A stretch of 64,000 bases of DNA. Origin: Viola odorata (Eukaryota > Streptophyta > Magnoliopsida > Malpighiales > Violaceae). The stretch covers positions 38,023,661 to 38,087,660 of the forward strand of contig OY829541.1 of assembly GCA_963691705.1 (NCBI GenBank), given 5' to 3'. A model generated the notes under the pieces. It was not told the origin of the DNA, did no database searches, and saw nothing but the letters and a program-made list of their open reading frames with translations. This document shows positions 1 through 9,972 of this stretch, in pieces. Positions within the stretch are counted from its first letter, which is position 1, and every line of letters starts with the position of its first letter. A program made the position numbers and the translations under genes.

Positions 1-1
1 C

Positions 2-559
2 GGACAGGCAGAGGTAACTAATAGGAGCATCCTCAGCGGTATTAAGAAAAACCTAAAGGGGTCTAAGAAGAAGTGGGCTGATGAATTGCCATACGTGATG
101 TGGGCATACCGCATGACCGTAAAAGTTAGCACTGAAGAAACGCCTTTCGCTTTGGCTTTTGGAACTGAAGCCGTTACGCCAGTGGAAATTGGGGCCATGA
201 GCCTACGGGTGGCTCACTTTCGTGAGGAACTGAATGAGGAATGGTTACGTGCTAACTTGGACGCGTTACCAGAGGTTCGAGAAGAAGTCCTACTGAAAAC
301 GCAACACTACAAAAGAAAAATGGCCCGTTATCATAACAGGCAGGTCAAAGAGCGATTGTTGAAAAACGGTGACCTGGTGCTCCGAGACAGGCGAGCAACC
401 GGACAACGTATGGGAAAGCTTAGTCCTAACTGGGAAGGACCGTATCGTGTAACCCACATTGTCGGAAGAGGGGCCTATCGCCTGGAGACATTTGACGGTA
501 CGCCCTTATCCAACTCCTGGAATATCGCTCGTTTGAAGTTATACTATCCTAGAGTTTAA
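2..559 (+). CDS. pol: Tat-1 polyprotein, C-terminal part of integrase (partial)
   Basis: The open frame enters from the left edge in the frame starting at base 2 and stops at 559. It begins with the GQAEVTN motif that follows the catalytic core of Ty3/gypsy integrases. Next come KWADELPYVMWAYR and TPFALAFGTEAVTPVEIG, the usual C-terminal integrase landmarks of Tat elements, then a basic tail with WEGPYRV and YRLETFDG, ending at YYPRV. It would be the last domain of the gag-pol polyprotein and bind DNA during insertion. No stop or frameshift is visible in this piece. The catalytic residues lie outside the window. No chromodomain is seen, as expected for Tat. Confidence 0.93.
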   Translation, partial: GQAEVTNRSILSGIKKNLKGSKKKWADELPYVMWAYRMTVKVSTEETPFALAFGTEAVTPVEIGAMSLRVAHFREELNEEWLRANLDALPEVREEVLLKTQHYKRKMARYHNRQVKERLLKNGDLVLRDRRATGQRMGKLSPNWEGPYRVTHIVGRGAYRLETFDGTPLSNSWNIARLKLYYPRV

Positions 560-1661
560 TTTTATCTGCACTATTTGGATTATAACGACCCTAACAGTGG
601 CTAACGCTCAATAGGAGAGTTTTCGTGGGTTTGTGGTTGCTTTTGTGCAGGTAAAAAGGGGGTACCCTGGGAGTGAAAAGTCCTATCCTTGTGATGGTCG
701 GTCTTGATCAGATGGCCCACTAAGTGAGGGCACGACCCCAGTGTATCCTTGATTAGCGTCGGATTGAAAGATCCTTGACGCCCCCGGGGGTGAAAAGTCC
801 TATCCTTGTGATGACCGATCTTGATCAGATGGCTCACTAAGTGAGGGCACTGCCCGATATCTTTGGGAGTGAAAAGTTCTTTAATGATGACCGATCTCGT
901 GGAGACGGTACATCAAGACAAGACACGCCCCAAAGAGTTAGAAACTCTGTTTAGAAACAAGAATCCTATCTTAACGGTCGGGCTGGTGCAGCTAAACCAT
1001 TAAGTAAGGACACGGTTCTAAACGAGAGGACAACGCCTATAAAAGTGAAAATTCTCTAGCCTTGTGATAGCCGTCCCGATCCGAAAGCTCACGAGATGAG
1101 GCACTTAGAAAGGCCGAACGAGAGATAAGGGAAACGTGAAGGATCGCGTAATCCCAGCTAGTAACCGGATAAGTAATCCCTGGCGAAGTATAGAGCTGAG
1201 GGAAAACACGATTCGAAACGGGTTCCGTGATAAAGCCTAATGATGGCAGCGAACAGGCTCCTACGGGTAATCACTATCTCTCAAATCTCATTTTGTTACT
1301 GATAATCTACAATTAGAAATGTGCAGAATACTTCTGAGCAGCGGAAGGAGCGGTGGTCATGATACCGATAGGCTTATCGAAAGGCCAACCCGACATAGAT
1401 CTTGGTCATCTTGGTATAAATACCAAGGATCTGCTCAAGAAAGTAAACGCACCGTGAGGATAAGGCAACCTCAGTGACGAGAGAAGTCTCGCGATGAGAA
1501 AAATAAAAGAGGAATATCGATAAAGGGATTGTCTAGAAATATTAAAGGCATCTCAAGGATTTACAAAGATTCAATGTTCAAAATATTTATGCTGCAAAGA
1601 CAAAAGACAAAAGCCAAGCGATATTTGATCGCTGGAGGGAACGGCAAAATATCGCGACACA
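560..1661. repeat. Post-pol spacer of Tat-1 with degenerate direct repeats
   Basis: There is no credible gene here. A block of roughly 60 bp beginning GTGAAAAGTCCTATCCTTGTGATG, and including CTTGATCAGATGG and CACTAAGTGAGGGCAC, occurs near 672-740 and again near 790-850. More degenerate versions lie near 868-905 and 1042-1105. The spacing is about 118 bp between the first two. Imperfect tandem repeats between pol and the 3' LTR are typical of Tat elements. The segment separates the sense integrase stop from the stop of the first antisense gene at 1662. No clear polyadenylation signal was found for either strand. Confidence 0.6.
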
Positions 1662-4041
1662 TCAGCTCTCGGGGTCTTTTCGTTTCCAGCCCGCTGCCTT
1701 GGCTTGGCGATAGCCTGCCTCGTTGATATGGGCAGAACTCTGTAGAAAGGCTTTCGCGACATCTTCGCCCTTGTACGCATCCACCCCATGAATTTCTTCG
1801 AAACACTTAACTAGAACACGGGCGGTCTGTTCAGCATGCCACCAGCCCATATCGACTGACTCTTCCGCCAAAGCTGCCTTCTCCTTTTCTAAAGAGGACT
1901 TCTCATTCTCCAAAGCAGTCACTTTGGTCTGTTCCTCTGACAAAGCTGTTTCCAGAGCGGAATGCTGTTTCTGTAAATCGTGGTGAGCCAGCAGTATCTT
2001 GGAACGATCTGCCAACACCTTTTTCCTTTCATCTTGCTCCTTGGACAGCTCCGCCGAAACAGAACGGAGGGAAACAGTCCGATGCTTCACTTCCTCCGCC
2101 CAGTAGTGAAATTTCATCATATTGGAGAAAAGGCTAGCACGGAAGGAGTTCACTTGGTCATCTTCCGCCAAGGAAAGGAAAGTTTCCCGTTCTGCAGATG
2201 AGGCCAAAATTTGAGAAGCCAGCAGGGCAGAAACCTTATCTGAACCATCGCCCCCGATGGCTGCCAAACCACGGGTACGGAAGTCGAACAACTCAACCTG
2301 ATGGGTCACTTCGCCGAGCCCGTTTAATGGACAAAGATCCGCCATAAAATTGAAAGAGGTTCCGGCTTCATTATAGCGTTGCCGCCAAGGAACGCTAGAG
2401 GGAACGAAAGCCAGAGGCCTAGGGGCGCGAACCTGTGAAGAAGAACTGCCCGGGGGCAGGAAGGTACCATGAGGCTGATAGCCCGAAAGGTCCTGCAAGA
2501 CGTCTTGATAGCCTAAAGAAGAGGAATAATGATGCACATGCCCACCAAAGGAACTGGGCGAAGCACCAAAGGGGTCCGCACCGCCTAGGTTCCCCAAAAC
2601 TTCCGCGGAATGTCCACCTGGAGGAACCACTGCGGAATTATGAACGTTAACGGAACCACCTTCCCCCGCGATGTTAGAGGAGGGTATGTTCTCATCCTCG
2701 CCTTCTACCCGGGCCCTCTTCGCGGAACCCCTCAGCACATAAGTGAGATTCATATCGCCTGAAGGAGCGGAAGCAGTAACTACAACGGCCTCCTGCAAGG
2801 AGTACAAATTGAGAAAAAAGAAAAATAGATCAAATGACGACAGATATTGAGGCACAATATATCGCACTAAAAAAAAATAAAAATAAAAAAAAATAAAAAA
2901 TAAAACACGCTTACGGTAGCGGTGTTGAGGGAAGGTGGTGCCTCAGAAGAACCCCCAGCGTCGGGAGAAGGAGTAAGAGTGGCGATACTCCGTGTTCTTT
3001 TCTTCCTTTTTCCTCTAGCAATGGCCTTAGGGGCCTGAGAAGACGAGGGAGCAGCAACGGTCACGATGGGAACACCTTCAGGGATGTCAGTATCCCCTTC
3101 GCCAACTGAGGAGGAGGATACTTGAGCGAGATTCGCGGAAGTAGCCGGAAGCTCAGAAGGATTATCAGTGGCCTCTGAATCGAGCTTTTCCCTTTCTTCT
3201 CTATTATGAGCTCTCCTTAAGCGTCTTCTTACGCTTTCGGGTTTATAATCAGGATCCGTCGCTGCAAAATCACAAAATAACATCAGCGTTAGTATCAGTG
3301 ATGAAAGGGAAAGGTAGCGCGATACTCACGTGTAACGCACTCCTGAATGGCCATTCTACAGGCCGTGAGTCGAATATGAACGTTGATCTCCAGTTGGAGT
3401 AAGGTGTTTAACCATCCTTGTTCACGAGTGGGAAGTGTCCCTGGTCGACTCCAAACGCCATCTTAGACGTCCTGGTTGAACCCAGAACGCCACTCGGGAC
3501 CAGGAGCGTCAGGAAGATTTATCAGAAAGAACTCCTTTTTCCAAGCCTCAACAGAAGACTCAATATGGAGCAACTTCCAAGTAAAAGACTTGAGAGAATC
3601 ATCGTCAAAGCGAGGCGATATGGTTATCACACCCCGGCACTTCATCAATTTAAAAAGGGATCTAAGCAACAAAAGAGAAGGGGAAGTGATCCCCTTATAT
3701 CTACAGAGTTCCAAAAAAGCATAAACACAGCAATATGCATTTGGGGCTAACTAGGCAGGATTGAAATTGCCAGCAATAAGCAAACCCTTGACGAAAGAAT
3801 CGATAGGGAGCCGGAAACCGTAGCGAAACATCTGGGCATATAACACCCTTTGATTGCCGGTCAGAACGCTGTTTAAACGAACTGACCTAGGGGCAACAAC
3901 AGCTTGGCAACCGTCAGGAATAACGGCACCGTGAGTAGCCAAATGCTCCTGGAGAATGGCCTCCGTGGTAATAACACTGACCGTGGTATCCATTTTCTTC
4001 TCATCGATGGATCTTGACTCAGAACGGCGAGTCTTTGCCAT
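1662..4041 (-). pseudogene. Antisense ORF copy A, spliced, resembles plant 'putative gypsy-type transposon' (Transposase_28-like) proteins
   Basis: The gene is read against Tat-1. Start ATG is at 4041 (MAKTRRSE). My exon model is 4041-3330, 3261-2915 and 2792-1662, with introns opening GTGAGT (3329) and GTAAGC (2914) and closing TTTTGCAG and CCTTGCAG. The lengths sum to exactly 730 codons, and each junction keeps the frame. Exon 1 has the FRYGFRLP...NP...YAFL...C pattern seen in plant Transposase_28-like proteins (from memory). Exon 2 is acidic and basic low complexity (RGKRKKRTRS), and exon 3 ends in a long Glu/Lys coiled coil (about residues 580-690). Two in-frame stops in exon 1 (3751-3753 and 3463-3465) make this copy defective. 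Function unknown. Paralogue of the gene at 4659-6901. Confidence 0.72.
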
Positions 4042-4205
4042 GGCAGGACTAAGGAAATAGAAATGAAGAAGATGAGGGAAAAGAAGGGAAATACCTTTGA
4101 AAGGAAAGAACTTCGAAAGCCTTGAATGGAGGTGAGAAGGGCAAGACGGCCGAGAGATAATATGAAAAAGGGGAGTGAAAAAGAAAAGGGAAGAAATAAA
4201 GAGGG

Positions 4206-4211
4206 TTTATA
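4206..4211 (-). promoter_or_regulatory. TATA-like box upstream of antisense copy A
   Basis: On the minus strand the sequence reads GGTTATAAACCC, about 165 bp upstream of the ATG at 4041. A polypurine-rich leader (plus-strand view) lies between. The orientation fits transcription of the antisense gene. The stretch from here to 4658 shows nothing else I can name. This is a motif match only, and TATA-like words are common in A+T-rich DNA. Confidence 0.4.
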
Positions 4212-4658
4212 ACCCTAGTAATTAAAAGGAAACGACGGATGCTGCAGTCGTTGCGTCGAAGCGGCATGAGGGATAAGACTCAAGCAATGAGTACGACTCT
4301 TGAAGAAGCGCGACAAACGCTTCGATCTTGTTAAAATTTCTAAACACGCTAAGATAAAGCGGCAGAAGAAACGAACACGTGTGTCTGCACCATCATGACT
4401 TTTCCCGCGCACCGACGGAAGGGTCGCGAGCATTAAATGCTCTGAAAGTAGATGTGACTTTTTGATAAAAAGCAAAAGCGATATCACAAGAAAGGAAATG
4501 ATGCAAATCGGCGTTGAATAAAAGAACAGTTCTCAAGACAGTACAAGAGAGCGAAATAAAATAAGACATCGCCCGAAGAGCAAGGTACCGATATCGCCGC
4601 GAGATAGGACGTTATTACAAGACATGGAAACAAATAGCAATGTTCTTCAATGGATCAA

Positions 4659-6901
4659 TTAAGAGTCATCGCATGCCTCGCCGTCATCATTCCCTTGCTT
4701 TTCCCCAGAAGAAGGAAAACCCCTTTCGCCTTCACTAAGATCTTTAATTTTTTGGGAAGCGTAATCGGCCAGCATGGATGAATCGACGGCGCCTCGGATA
4801 TGGAGATCCATAAATCCTGCGATACAAACCTCGATGGTCTTATTCTTCCACCAGGCTATCCTCAAAGGAACTTTGGCCAAATCGGCATCACGAGATGACA
4901 ACTCTTCACGGAGGAAGACGTTCTTTTTATCAGCTACCACCAGTTCCGCCTCCATTAGCTCTGCTCTCGCTTTCCCCTTCGACTTCTCCCGAGAAAGTTC
5001 AGCGCGACAATCCTCCAACTCCGCCCGAGTTCGTTCTTGCAACTGCGATAGCTCCTTCGCCTTCGCCAGGCCGCGTCTAATTGTTCCTGCAAATCCGAAG
5101 AGGGTCGAGTTTTGTTACGCTGGTCTTCAAGAAAATAATGAAATTTCCGAAAGCTAGCCAGCATGTCGTTCATGAGGTGTGACTGTCGTGTCTCGGGAGC
5201 ATGCTGTAAAAACTCTTCCCTGTCCTTGGAAGAAGTAAACATCTGTCCCACTATGGGACCCACGGGCTCTTCTCGCGATAATGGATCCGATATTCCTAAG
5301 GCACGAAGCCCGTCAGTGCCGAAAGAGGACAAATCCAGCTGATATCCAGTGGGGTCCTGGGACCTCTGAGGAGAAAGGTTGGCGATATAAGGAGGGGAAC
5401 AACTTTTTGCGCAATCACCAACGCCCGAAATTGAAGACAGAAACAAAAGATGAGGCTTTCGTGGGAGAAATTCAGGAGGAACGCTTAAATTCCAAACCGG
5501 TAGGGTTGCCTCTGGGATAAAAGAACCTATCGGGGAAGCAGGATGGCCCGACGACAAAGGACAGGTCGCGGCTGCCGAGGTCTCATTGTTTTCGATAGAA
5601 ACGGCGGAAGGCACCCTGATAGCTTTGATATTTTTCACCACTTGCGAAGTACTCGCGGCATGAGAAGCGTTAATATTCTCGGGGGGGACCGCGTTAACTC
5701 CCTTCAAAGGGGGAACGGGGGGGTTAGTTTTCTCTGTGCGAACCTTCTTTACGAGACGCTCCGTCTCTTCTGCAATTTCTTCGCTATCGTCCTCAGCCGA
5801 TTCCGCCGTGTCATCATTCCTCCTCGACCTAAGTTTCATCCTTTGGGCAATAGTAGCATGACGTAATTCAGGACCAGTGTCCATGCTCTCGCTATCGCTG
5901 TCGATTTTCTCAAACACAGGATCGCCTTGAGCTACCCTCTTGCCGCGGGACGGAAGCCAATTTTCAAGGAAACAAGAAGGTCGAGTAGAGGCTCTGCGAG
6001 TTGTGATGGTTTTAGTCCCTTCCCTTCCAGGCGGAATGGGTAGGCGGCGGGAATTTTCAGGCGAATGAGAAGGAGGCAGCGACTGGAGAGGTGTTACGTT
6101 CAAAGGGGCGTCACTTTCCCCAGAAGAACTACTCTCAGCGTTACCTGCCAACAAAACATATTAGCAAATTAAGAAGATTGAAGCGATAAAGAAGAAAAAA
6201 GGGAACTCACCCACAACGCACTCTGACAAGGGCCTGAACCGAGCAAACTCCTGGATACGGAAAGACCCTTCTATTTCTAACAAGGCGCTAACGTTGGAAA
6301 CATCCTGGCTTGACAGCGCGTCCGGTCTTTTCCAAACGCCACTATTGATTTTTCGATTGAAACCCCCGCGCCAGAGTCGTGACGGCAAACGGAGAGTGAA
6401 AAAGCCAGACTTCCAGTCACCTACGTGTTCCTCAAAACCTTGAAAGTTCCGCCAGAACAGTTGCACAATGACATCATCCCATCTGGGGGTAATATCTACC
6501 AGGCAGTTGCGACAACTCAAGACAAAGAACGTGTGGAATAGATCGAGCGATGGAGCAAATATACGCTTCATCTCGCACGAACGAAGGAAAGCGTAAATAC
6601 CACACCAAGAGGGTGGAGTAATCTGGACGGGATTAAGGTCATAATGATCTAGCAGTTTCAACAGAGAAGTATGGAGTGGGAAACGGAATCCGTAAGTAAA
6701 CATCTTGAAATAAACTAACCGGAATGTTCCCCACATGGCGTCAGGCAGCCGAGTGTCCTTCAAAGAGACAAAAGGGCGATAGCCCGTGGGAAAAGTAATA
6801 CCACTCTCCTCTAATTCAACCCTCAAAACCTCATTACAATTGAATATGCTGCGAGTTCTCCTAGCTTCGGGATCTATGGGGTTTTCAACAGTTGAAGACA
6901 T
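4659..6901 (-). pseudogene. Antisense ORF copy B, spliced, paralogue of copy A
   Basis: Start ATG is at 6901 (MSSTVENP). Exon 1 runs to 6211, followed by a 66-bp intron (6210-6145, GTGAGT...TTGGCAG); exon 2 runs 6144-4659. The first intron sits at the same protein position and phase as in copy A, after the ECV motif. Exon 1 carries YGFRFP, NPVQITPPSW, YAFLRSC, ITPRWDD and WKSGFF, which resemble plant Transposase_28-like gypsy-type proteins. Exon 2 is rich in Ser, Pro and Glu, with RKFHYFLEDQ before a coiled coil. A one-base frameshift near 5065-5085, inside the coiled coil, splits the frame; otherwise the length (about 725 codons) matches copy A. Copy B has no second intron. Function unknown; it may be a nuclear or nucleic-acid-associated accessory protein. 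Confidence 0.7.
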
Positions 6902-7090
6902 AAGGGACAGGGAAAGTAAATCTACGGTGGTAGAAGGAGTAAATACCTGGAGCAAAAAGCCAGTGAGCCGGTCGCCGGCACCAGTGAGCGGTCGCGGTAA
7001 AACCTCTCGAAGAAAAGAAGTGCAGAAGAGAGAGAAAATGTGCAAAAACTCAAAATATTAGCAAAAGCAGTAAAAGAGAGAGATGATTTC

Positions 7091-7096
7091 CTTATA
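7091..7096 (-). promoter_or_regulatory. TATA-like box upstream of antisense copy B
   Basis: The minus strand reads CCTTTATAAGG, about 190 bp upstream of the ATG at 6901 and in the right orientation. The interval to the next antisense stop (7368) holds no other recognisable feature. Confidence 0.35.
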
Positions 7097-7367
7097 AAGG
7101 AAAGCCTAAAGAAGAGACAGCCTGTAAAAATGAAACACGTACAGAACAGAAAAAGACACGTGGATAGTCATTTGTGCCTTCTGAAAGAAGACAGTTACCG
7201 ATTAGAAGTTGAAGGCAGTTACCCGTAGCGAAAGGGACGCTTCCGCGATAACCCGGAACGCTCAGAAAGAAACAATAAGTAAGCGATGAGAAGCGAAAAG
7301 GAAGTAAAACCATCATTCATTATTATGAGGAAGGCCATACGGCATCTACAAAAAGAAGGGTTAGGCC

Positions 7368-7826
7368 CTACTCTTCACCGTCGGACCAAGTAATGCCGTA
7401 GCAATAGACTACGTCCTCTTCGTCATCGCCACCCCAGAATGGTGAATCCACAACAGCAGGGGGAGAAGACTCACCGACCCTCTTTCTAGTGGCAGTAGTC
7501 GACCCGGTTGTTTTCTCCTTAACGCTTGGCGATACTGCATCAACGGCTGAACCAGCAGAAGGAACCCACGGAGGCGAATCACTCAAAGGAGGAAACGAGT
7601 TTTTCTCCTCCCTAGCCAGAGAAGCCAGAGAGTCGAAAAATGACTTAGAGGCCTTGGCAGCCTCCTTCCTTCGTTGTTCGATTTCCTTCCTCCGCCTCTT
7701 GCGACCTCGCCGGCGGACAACCGGCCTCCAAGGAGGCGATGGGGGAGGATTATTTGTGTCAGGGGTAGTCGGAGGAGTTGGCGGTGAATTCCCCGAAGCC
7801 GTACCTAGCAAATAAGAATCAGCCAT
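7368..7826 (-). CDS. Small antisense ORF C, 152 residues, basic centre and acidic tail
   Basis: I choose the ATG at 7826 (MADSYLLG) rather than the longer open frame upstream, because a TATA-like box lies about 80 bp upstream of it and the extra upstream residues are hydrophobic and irregular. Residues about 20-35 are Pro/Thr/Asn rich. Residues about 36-60 are strongly basic (RRRGRKRRRKEIEQRRKE), which could be a nuclear localisation signal. The tail is acidic (GGDDEEDVVYCYG). The frame is intact. An AATAAT word lies about 45 bp past the stop. I recognise no family. It lies between copy B and ORF D, all on the same strand. Confidence 0.5.
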   Translation of the reverse strand: MADSYLLGTASGNSPPTPPTTPDTNNPPPSPPWRPVVRRRGRKRRRKEIEQRRKEAAKASKSFFDSLASLAREEKNSFPPLSDSPPWVPSAGSAVDAVSPSVKEKTTGSTTATRKRVGESSPPAVVDSPFWGGDDEEDVVYCYGITWSDGEE

Positions 7827-7901
7827 GAGACTCGCAGAGGATCTATAACGAAGAAAAATGAAGGAGAAAGAAATGGATAAGAATGAAGGAGGAAAAGCCT
7901 C

Positions 7902-7909
7902 ATTAAATA
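7902..7909 (-). promoter_or_regulatory. TATA-like box upstream of antisense ORF C
   Basis: The minus strand reads GGCTATTTAATGAGG, about 80 bp upstream of the ATG at 7826. Orientation and spacing suit a short 5' leader. Motif evidence only. Confidence 0.4.
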
Positions 7910-8218
7910 GCCGGGAAAAGAAGAAAAGAGACTCTTCGATCCTCCAACCCGACTCTTGAAGATTGGCACGTGTACAGTCTGAAGTGCAAATGTAGATTTG
8001 CAATCATGCCTGTTGAAATCTCGCGCAAAGCAAGAATAATGCCAATATCTGCCGATCAGTCGTTATAATGAGGACGGCGCGGAGTTAAGGCAGAACGATC
8101 AACAGAAAAACCGCCCAATGGCAAGACTGTTTTCAGTTGGGCTAAGAATATTCCTTGGAAAATGACAAAGAGCGCAGTAAAGAAGAAGAACAGTTACAAG
8201 GCGGAATGATTGAAACGA

Positions 8219-8228
8219 TTTATTTATT
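8219..8228 (-). terminator. Overlapping AATAAA polyadenylation words downstream of antisense ORF D
   Basis: The minus strand reads AATAAATAAAT about 73 bp after the stop of the gene ending at 8301. That is the position expected for a plant near-upstream poly(A) element. Together with the TATA-like box at 8728 it frames ORF D as a compact transcription unit of roughly 500 bp. This is a motif match only. Confidence 0.35.
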
Positions 8229-8300
8229 ATGGCCTACCGGCCGAAAGATACATTTACAAGGCAAGAGGAAAAGAAAAAGGCCCAAAGGGAGCCACCGTTA

Positions 8301-8678
8301 TCAGGCGTCAGAACCAGCATCCTCGGGCACCTCAGGAAGGTCCCTCAAGGAATCCATGACCAGGACAAGATCATGGGAAGTGGCCCTTATCCCCTTCAGG
8401 CAGCACCCCAACATGTCCTTACGCTGCTGCAGCATAGCGATCACCACTTGAATCCGAGAGACGGAGGCAGACAACTTTGAAACACTCTCCAAAGGACTGA
8501 AGTCCTCCAGAGAGATGGCTCCCAGCCGGGAATAGAGCGGAGTCAGCATCCCCTGCAGCTCCAGAATATCCTCAGAAGTCTTGACCAGCATGTTCTCCAG
8601 GAAACCGACGTCACCGTCGTTGAGGTTCCTGAGTGAATGACCCTTGGAGAGAAGAAAATTCTTGGTCAAATGATCCAT
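8301..8678 (-). CDS. Small antisense ORF D, 125 residues, helical, unknown
   Basis: The intact frame runs from the ATG at 8678 (MDHLTKNF) to the stop at 8301. It is Leu/Ser rich with regularly spaced hydrophobics (LENMLVKTSEDILELQGML, SASVSRIQVVIAMLQQRKD), suggesting several amphipathic helices. There is no signal peptide or Cys/His motif. A TATAAAT box lies about 50 bp upstream of the ATG and AATAAA about 73 bp downstream of the stop. It is the first of four consecutive minus-strand units between pol and the 3' LTR of Tat-1. I do not recognise a family. Intactness in an otherwise decayed region suggests youth or past selection. Confidence 0.5.
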   Translation of the reverse strand: MDHLTKNFLLSKGHSLRNLNDGDVGFLENMLVKTSEDILELQGMLTPLYSRLGAISLEDFSPLESVSKLSASVSRIQVVIAMLQQRKDMLGCCLKGIRATSHDLVLVMDSLRDLPEVPEDAGSDA

Positions 8679-8727
8679 GATGCTGACTGATAGAGATGAG
8701 GAGAACGTGGATGGAGAAAGTTCTCCG

Positions 8728-8734
8728 ATTTATA
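8728..8734 (-). promoter_or_regulatory. TATAAAT box upstream of antisense ORF D
   Basis: The minus strand reads GAGCCTATAAATCGG, about 50 bp upstream of the ATG at 8678. It is the best-spaced TATA box of the four antisense units; transcription would start about 20 bp before the ATG. Confidence 0.5.
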
Positions 8735-9440
8735 GGCTCCACTGAAGGGAGGCCTTGGAAAAAGAAATTGAGGTCCTCAAAAGACGAGCCGTCCCGATAT
8801 CCTCAAGGACTGATAAGCCTAGAACGGAAGAAAGGGGTAACGGTCGCGATATAGATACTGGAAGGAGTACGAGGCAGAGTCTGAAAAAACGCCGAAAGAC
8901 ACGATGTCACTGGTAGACCTGACGCTAAAACCATAAGGTTACCGGTATCCACAGTATAAGGCCGCGTTGATGTCACCGGTGGCCCTAGATGCGTAAAACC
9001 GCATTGGCATCACAGGCGTCTGGTGGTATGAAGCCGCGATAACCATAAGGTAGCTGATGGCGTAAAGTCGGGATGATACCGCTACTCTCTCGGGCGTAAA
9101 GAATAAATCGGGGCTCGTGTGACCTCAGACCTCTGTAAGTATAAGGTTTGCTAACCTCTGTATAAGTATCTATCTCCTCTGTGTCTTTGCAGTACACTCG
9201 AAAGGACGATAGCCCCGAATATATGCCAGCCTAGGGCACGGCTTGGTTGAATATCCGTAATGACGCCGCACGTAACCCAACAACGATCCTTCTATGACTT
9301 GAACGAAGTGGAGACTTCATAAGCCCTATCGAGAGGCCAAGAAGATTAATATCGCCTCATGACCGAGCAAATCCCTATTCTAAGATATCAGACGTGGATA
9401 GCCCTTGGTGAACACTCGGGCTAGTTTTCAGTTGGGCTTA
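8735..9440. other. Non-coding Tat-1 spacer before the 3' LTR, with degenerate repeats and polypurine tract
   Basis: No credible gene. From about 8900 to 9110 a degenerate unit recurs, with words such as ACCATAAGGT, GTAAAACCGC, AAGGCCGCG and GATGTCACCGG. The last bases before the LTR (GTTTTCAGTTGGGCTTA, 9424-9440) occupy the polypurine-tract position. A 15-bp match to them (GTTTTCAGTTGGGCT) lies at about 8132-8146. Confidence 0.5.
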
Positions 9441-9971
9441 TGATAACAATTGGAATGCTCCTGACGGCAACATTGGGGCTACGGCATCAATCCCGGACAA
9501 GTTTCTATACGCTTCCCTGAAATGCCAACCTATCGCCTGGGCCAGCGGAAAATTCCTAGGATGGTCGACTTCAGCGGGGGGGTGGATCTCACGCACCTTT
9601 ATGCGCACGGCGTCATCCCATCCTAGGGGACCAAGGAGGATATCGCTCCCGATAGACCCTACATGATTATCGCCCCTAATGACGGAACTGATATCGCCCG
9701 AAGCGATGGTTACAAACGTTGCCTACCCCTATCGCTGTAAGGTATCGCCATCTTAAGCCTATAAATACCCCCACGAATTCCAAACAGAAGGTAAGATCGA
9801 GATCATCTTGGAGAACCTCTACCATTCTGAAAACTCGAACTGACTTAAGCATCGGAGTGTCTACGCCGGAGTCCCCCTCCGGCGCTTTGCAGGTACCTCC
9901 GACGCCGATCGCTTCACATCCGACTAGCTGCAGCAGCCGTTTCCGACCAGAAGAGATCTCGTATCTTATCA
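9441..9971 (+). repeat. 3' LTR of Tat-1
   Basis: 531 bp, beginning TGATAACAAT and ending CTTATCA, so the ends form a short inverted repeat. A TATA box (TATAAATA, 9760-9767) is followed by TTAAGCATCGGAGTGTCTACG, a block typical of the R region of Tat LTRs and also present in the Tat-2 LTR. The sequence after it switches at once to the minus-strand RNase H region of Tat-2. The probable target duplication CTTAG (9972-9976) has no visible partner, because the other end of Tat-1 lies outside the window. Confidence 0.85.
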
Positions 9972-9972
9972 C

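Larger units (their letters stand above)
1..9971 (+). mobile_element. Tat-1: Ty3/gypsy Tat/Retand-type LTR retrotransposon, 3' half
   Basis: The element runs off the left edge. Present are the end of the integrase gene (2-559), a repeat-bearing spacer, four antisense gene-like units (1662-8734) and a 3' LTR (9441-9971). The LTR end TTATCA at 9971 abuts the minus-strand RNase H coding sequence of Tat-2, so Tat-1 inserted into Tat-2. The 5 bp after the LTR (CTTAG) should be the target duplication; its partner is outside the window. Extra ORFs between pol and the 3' LTR, some antisense, are known for plant Tat elements. The LTR resembles that of Tat-2 (same TGATAACAAT start and a shared block around TAAGCATCGGAGTG), so both are probably one family. 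Confidence 0.85.

Noticed and set aside
4215..4487. Minus-strand frame between antisense copies A and B as a fifth gene
   Set aside because: It overlaps the TATA-like box of copy A, has no matching partner in the copy B region and no conserved motif.
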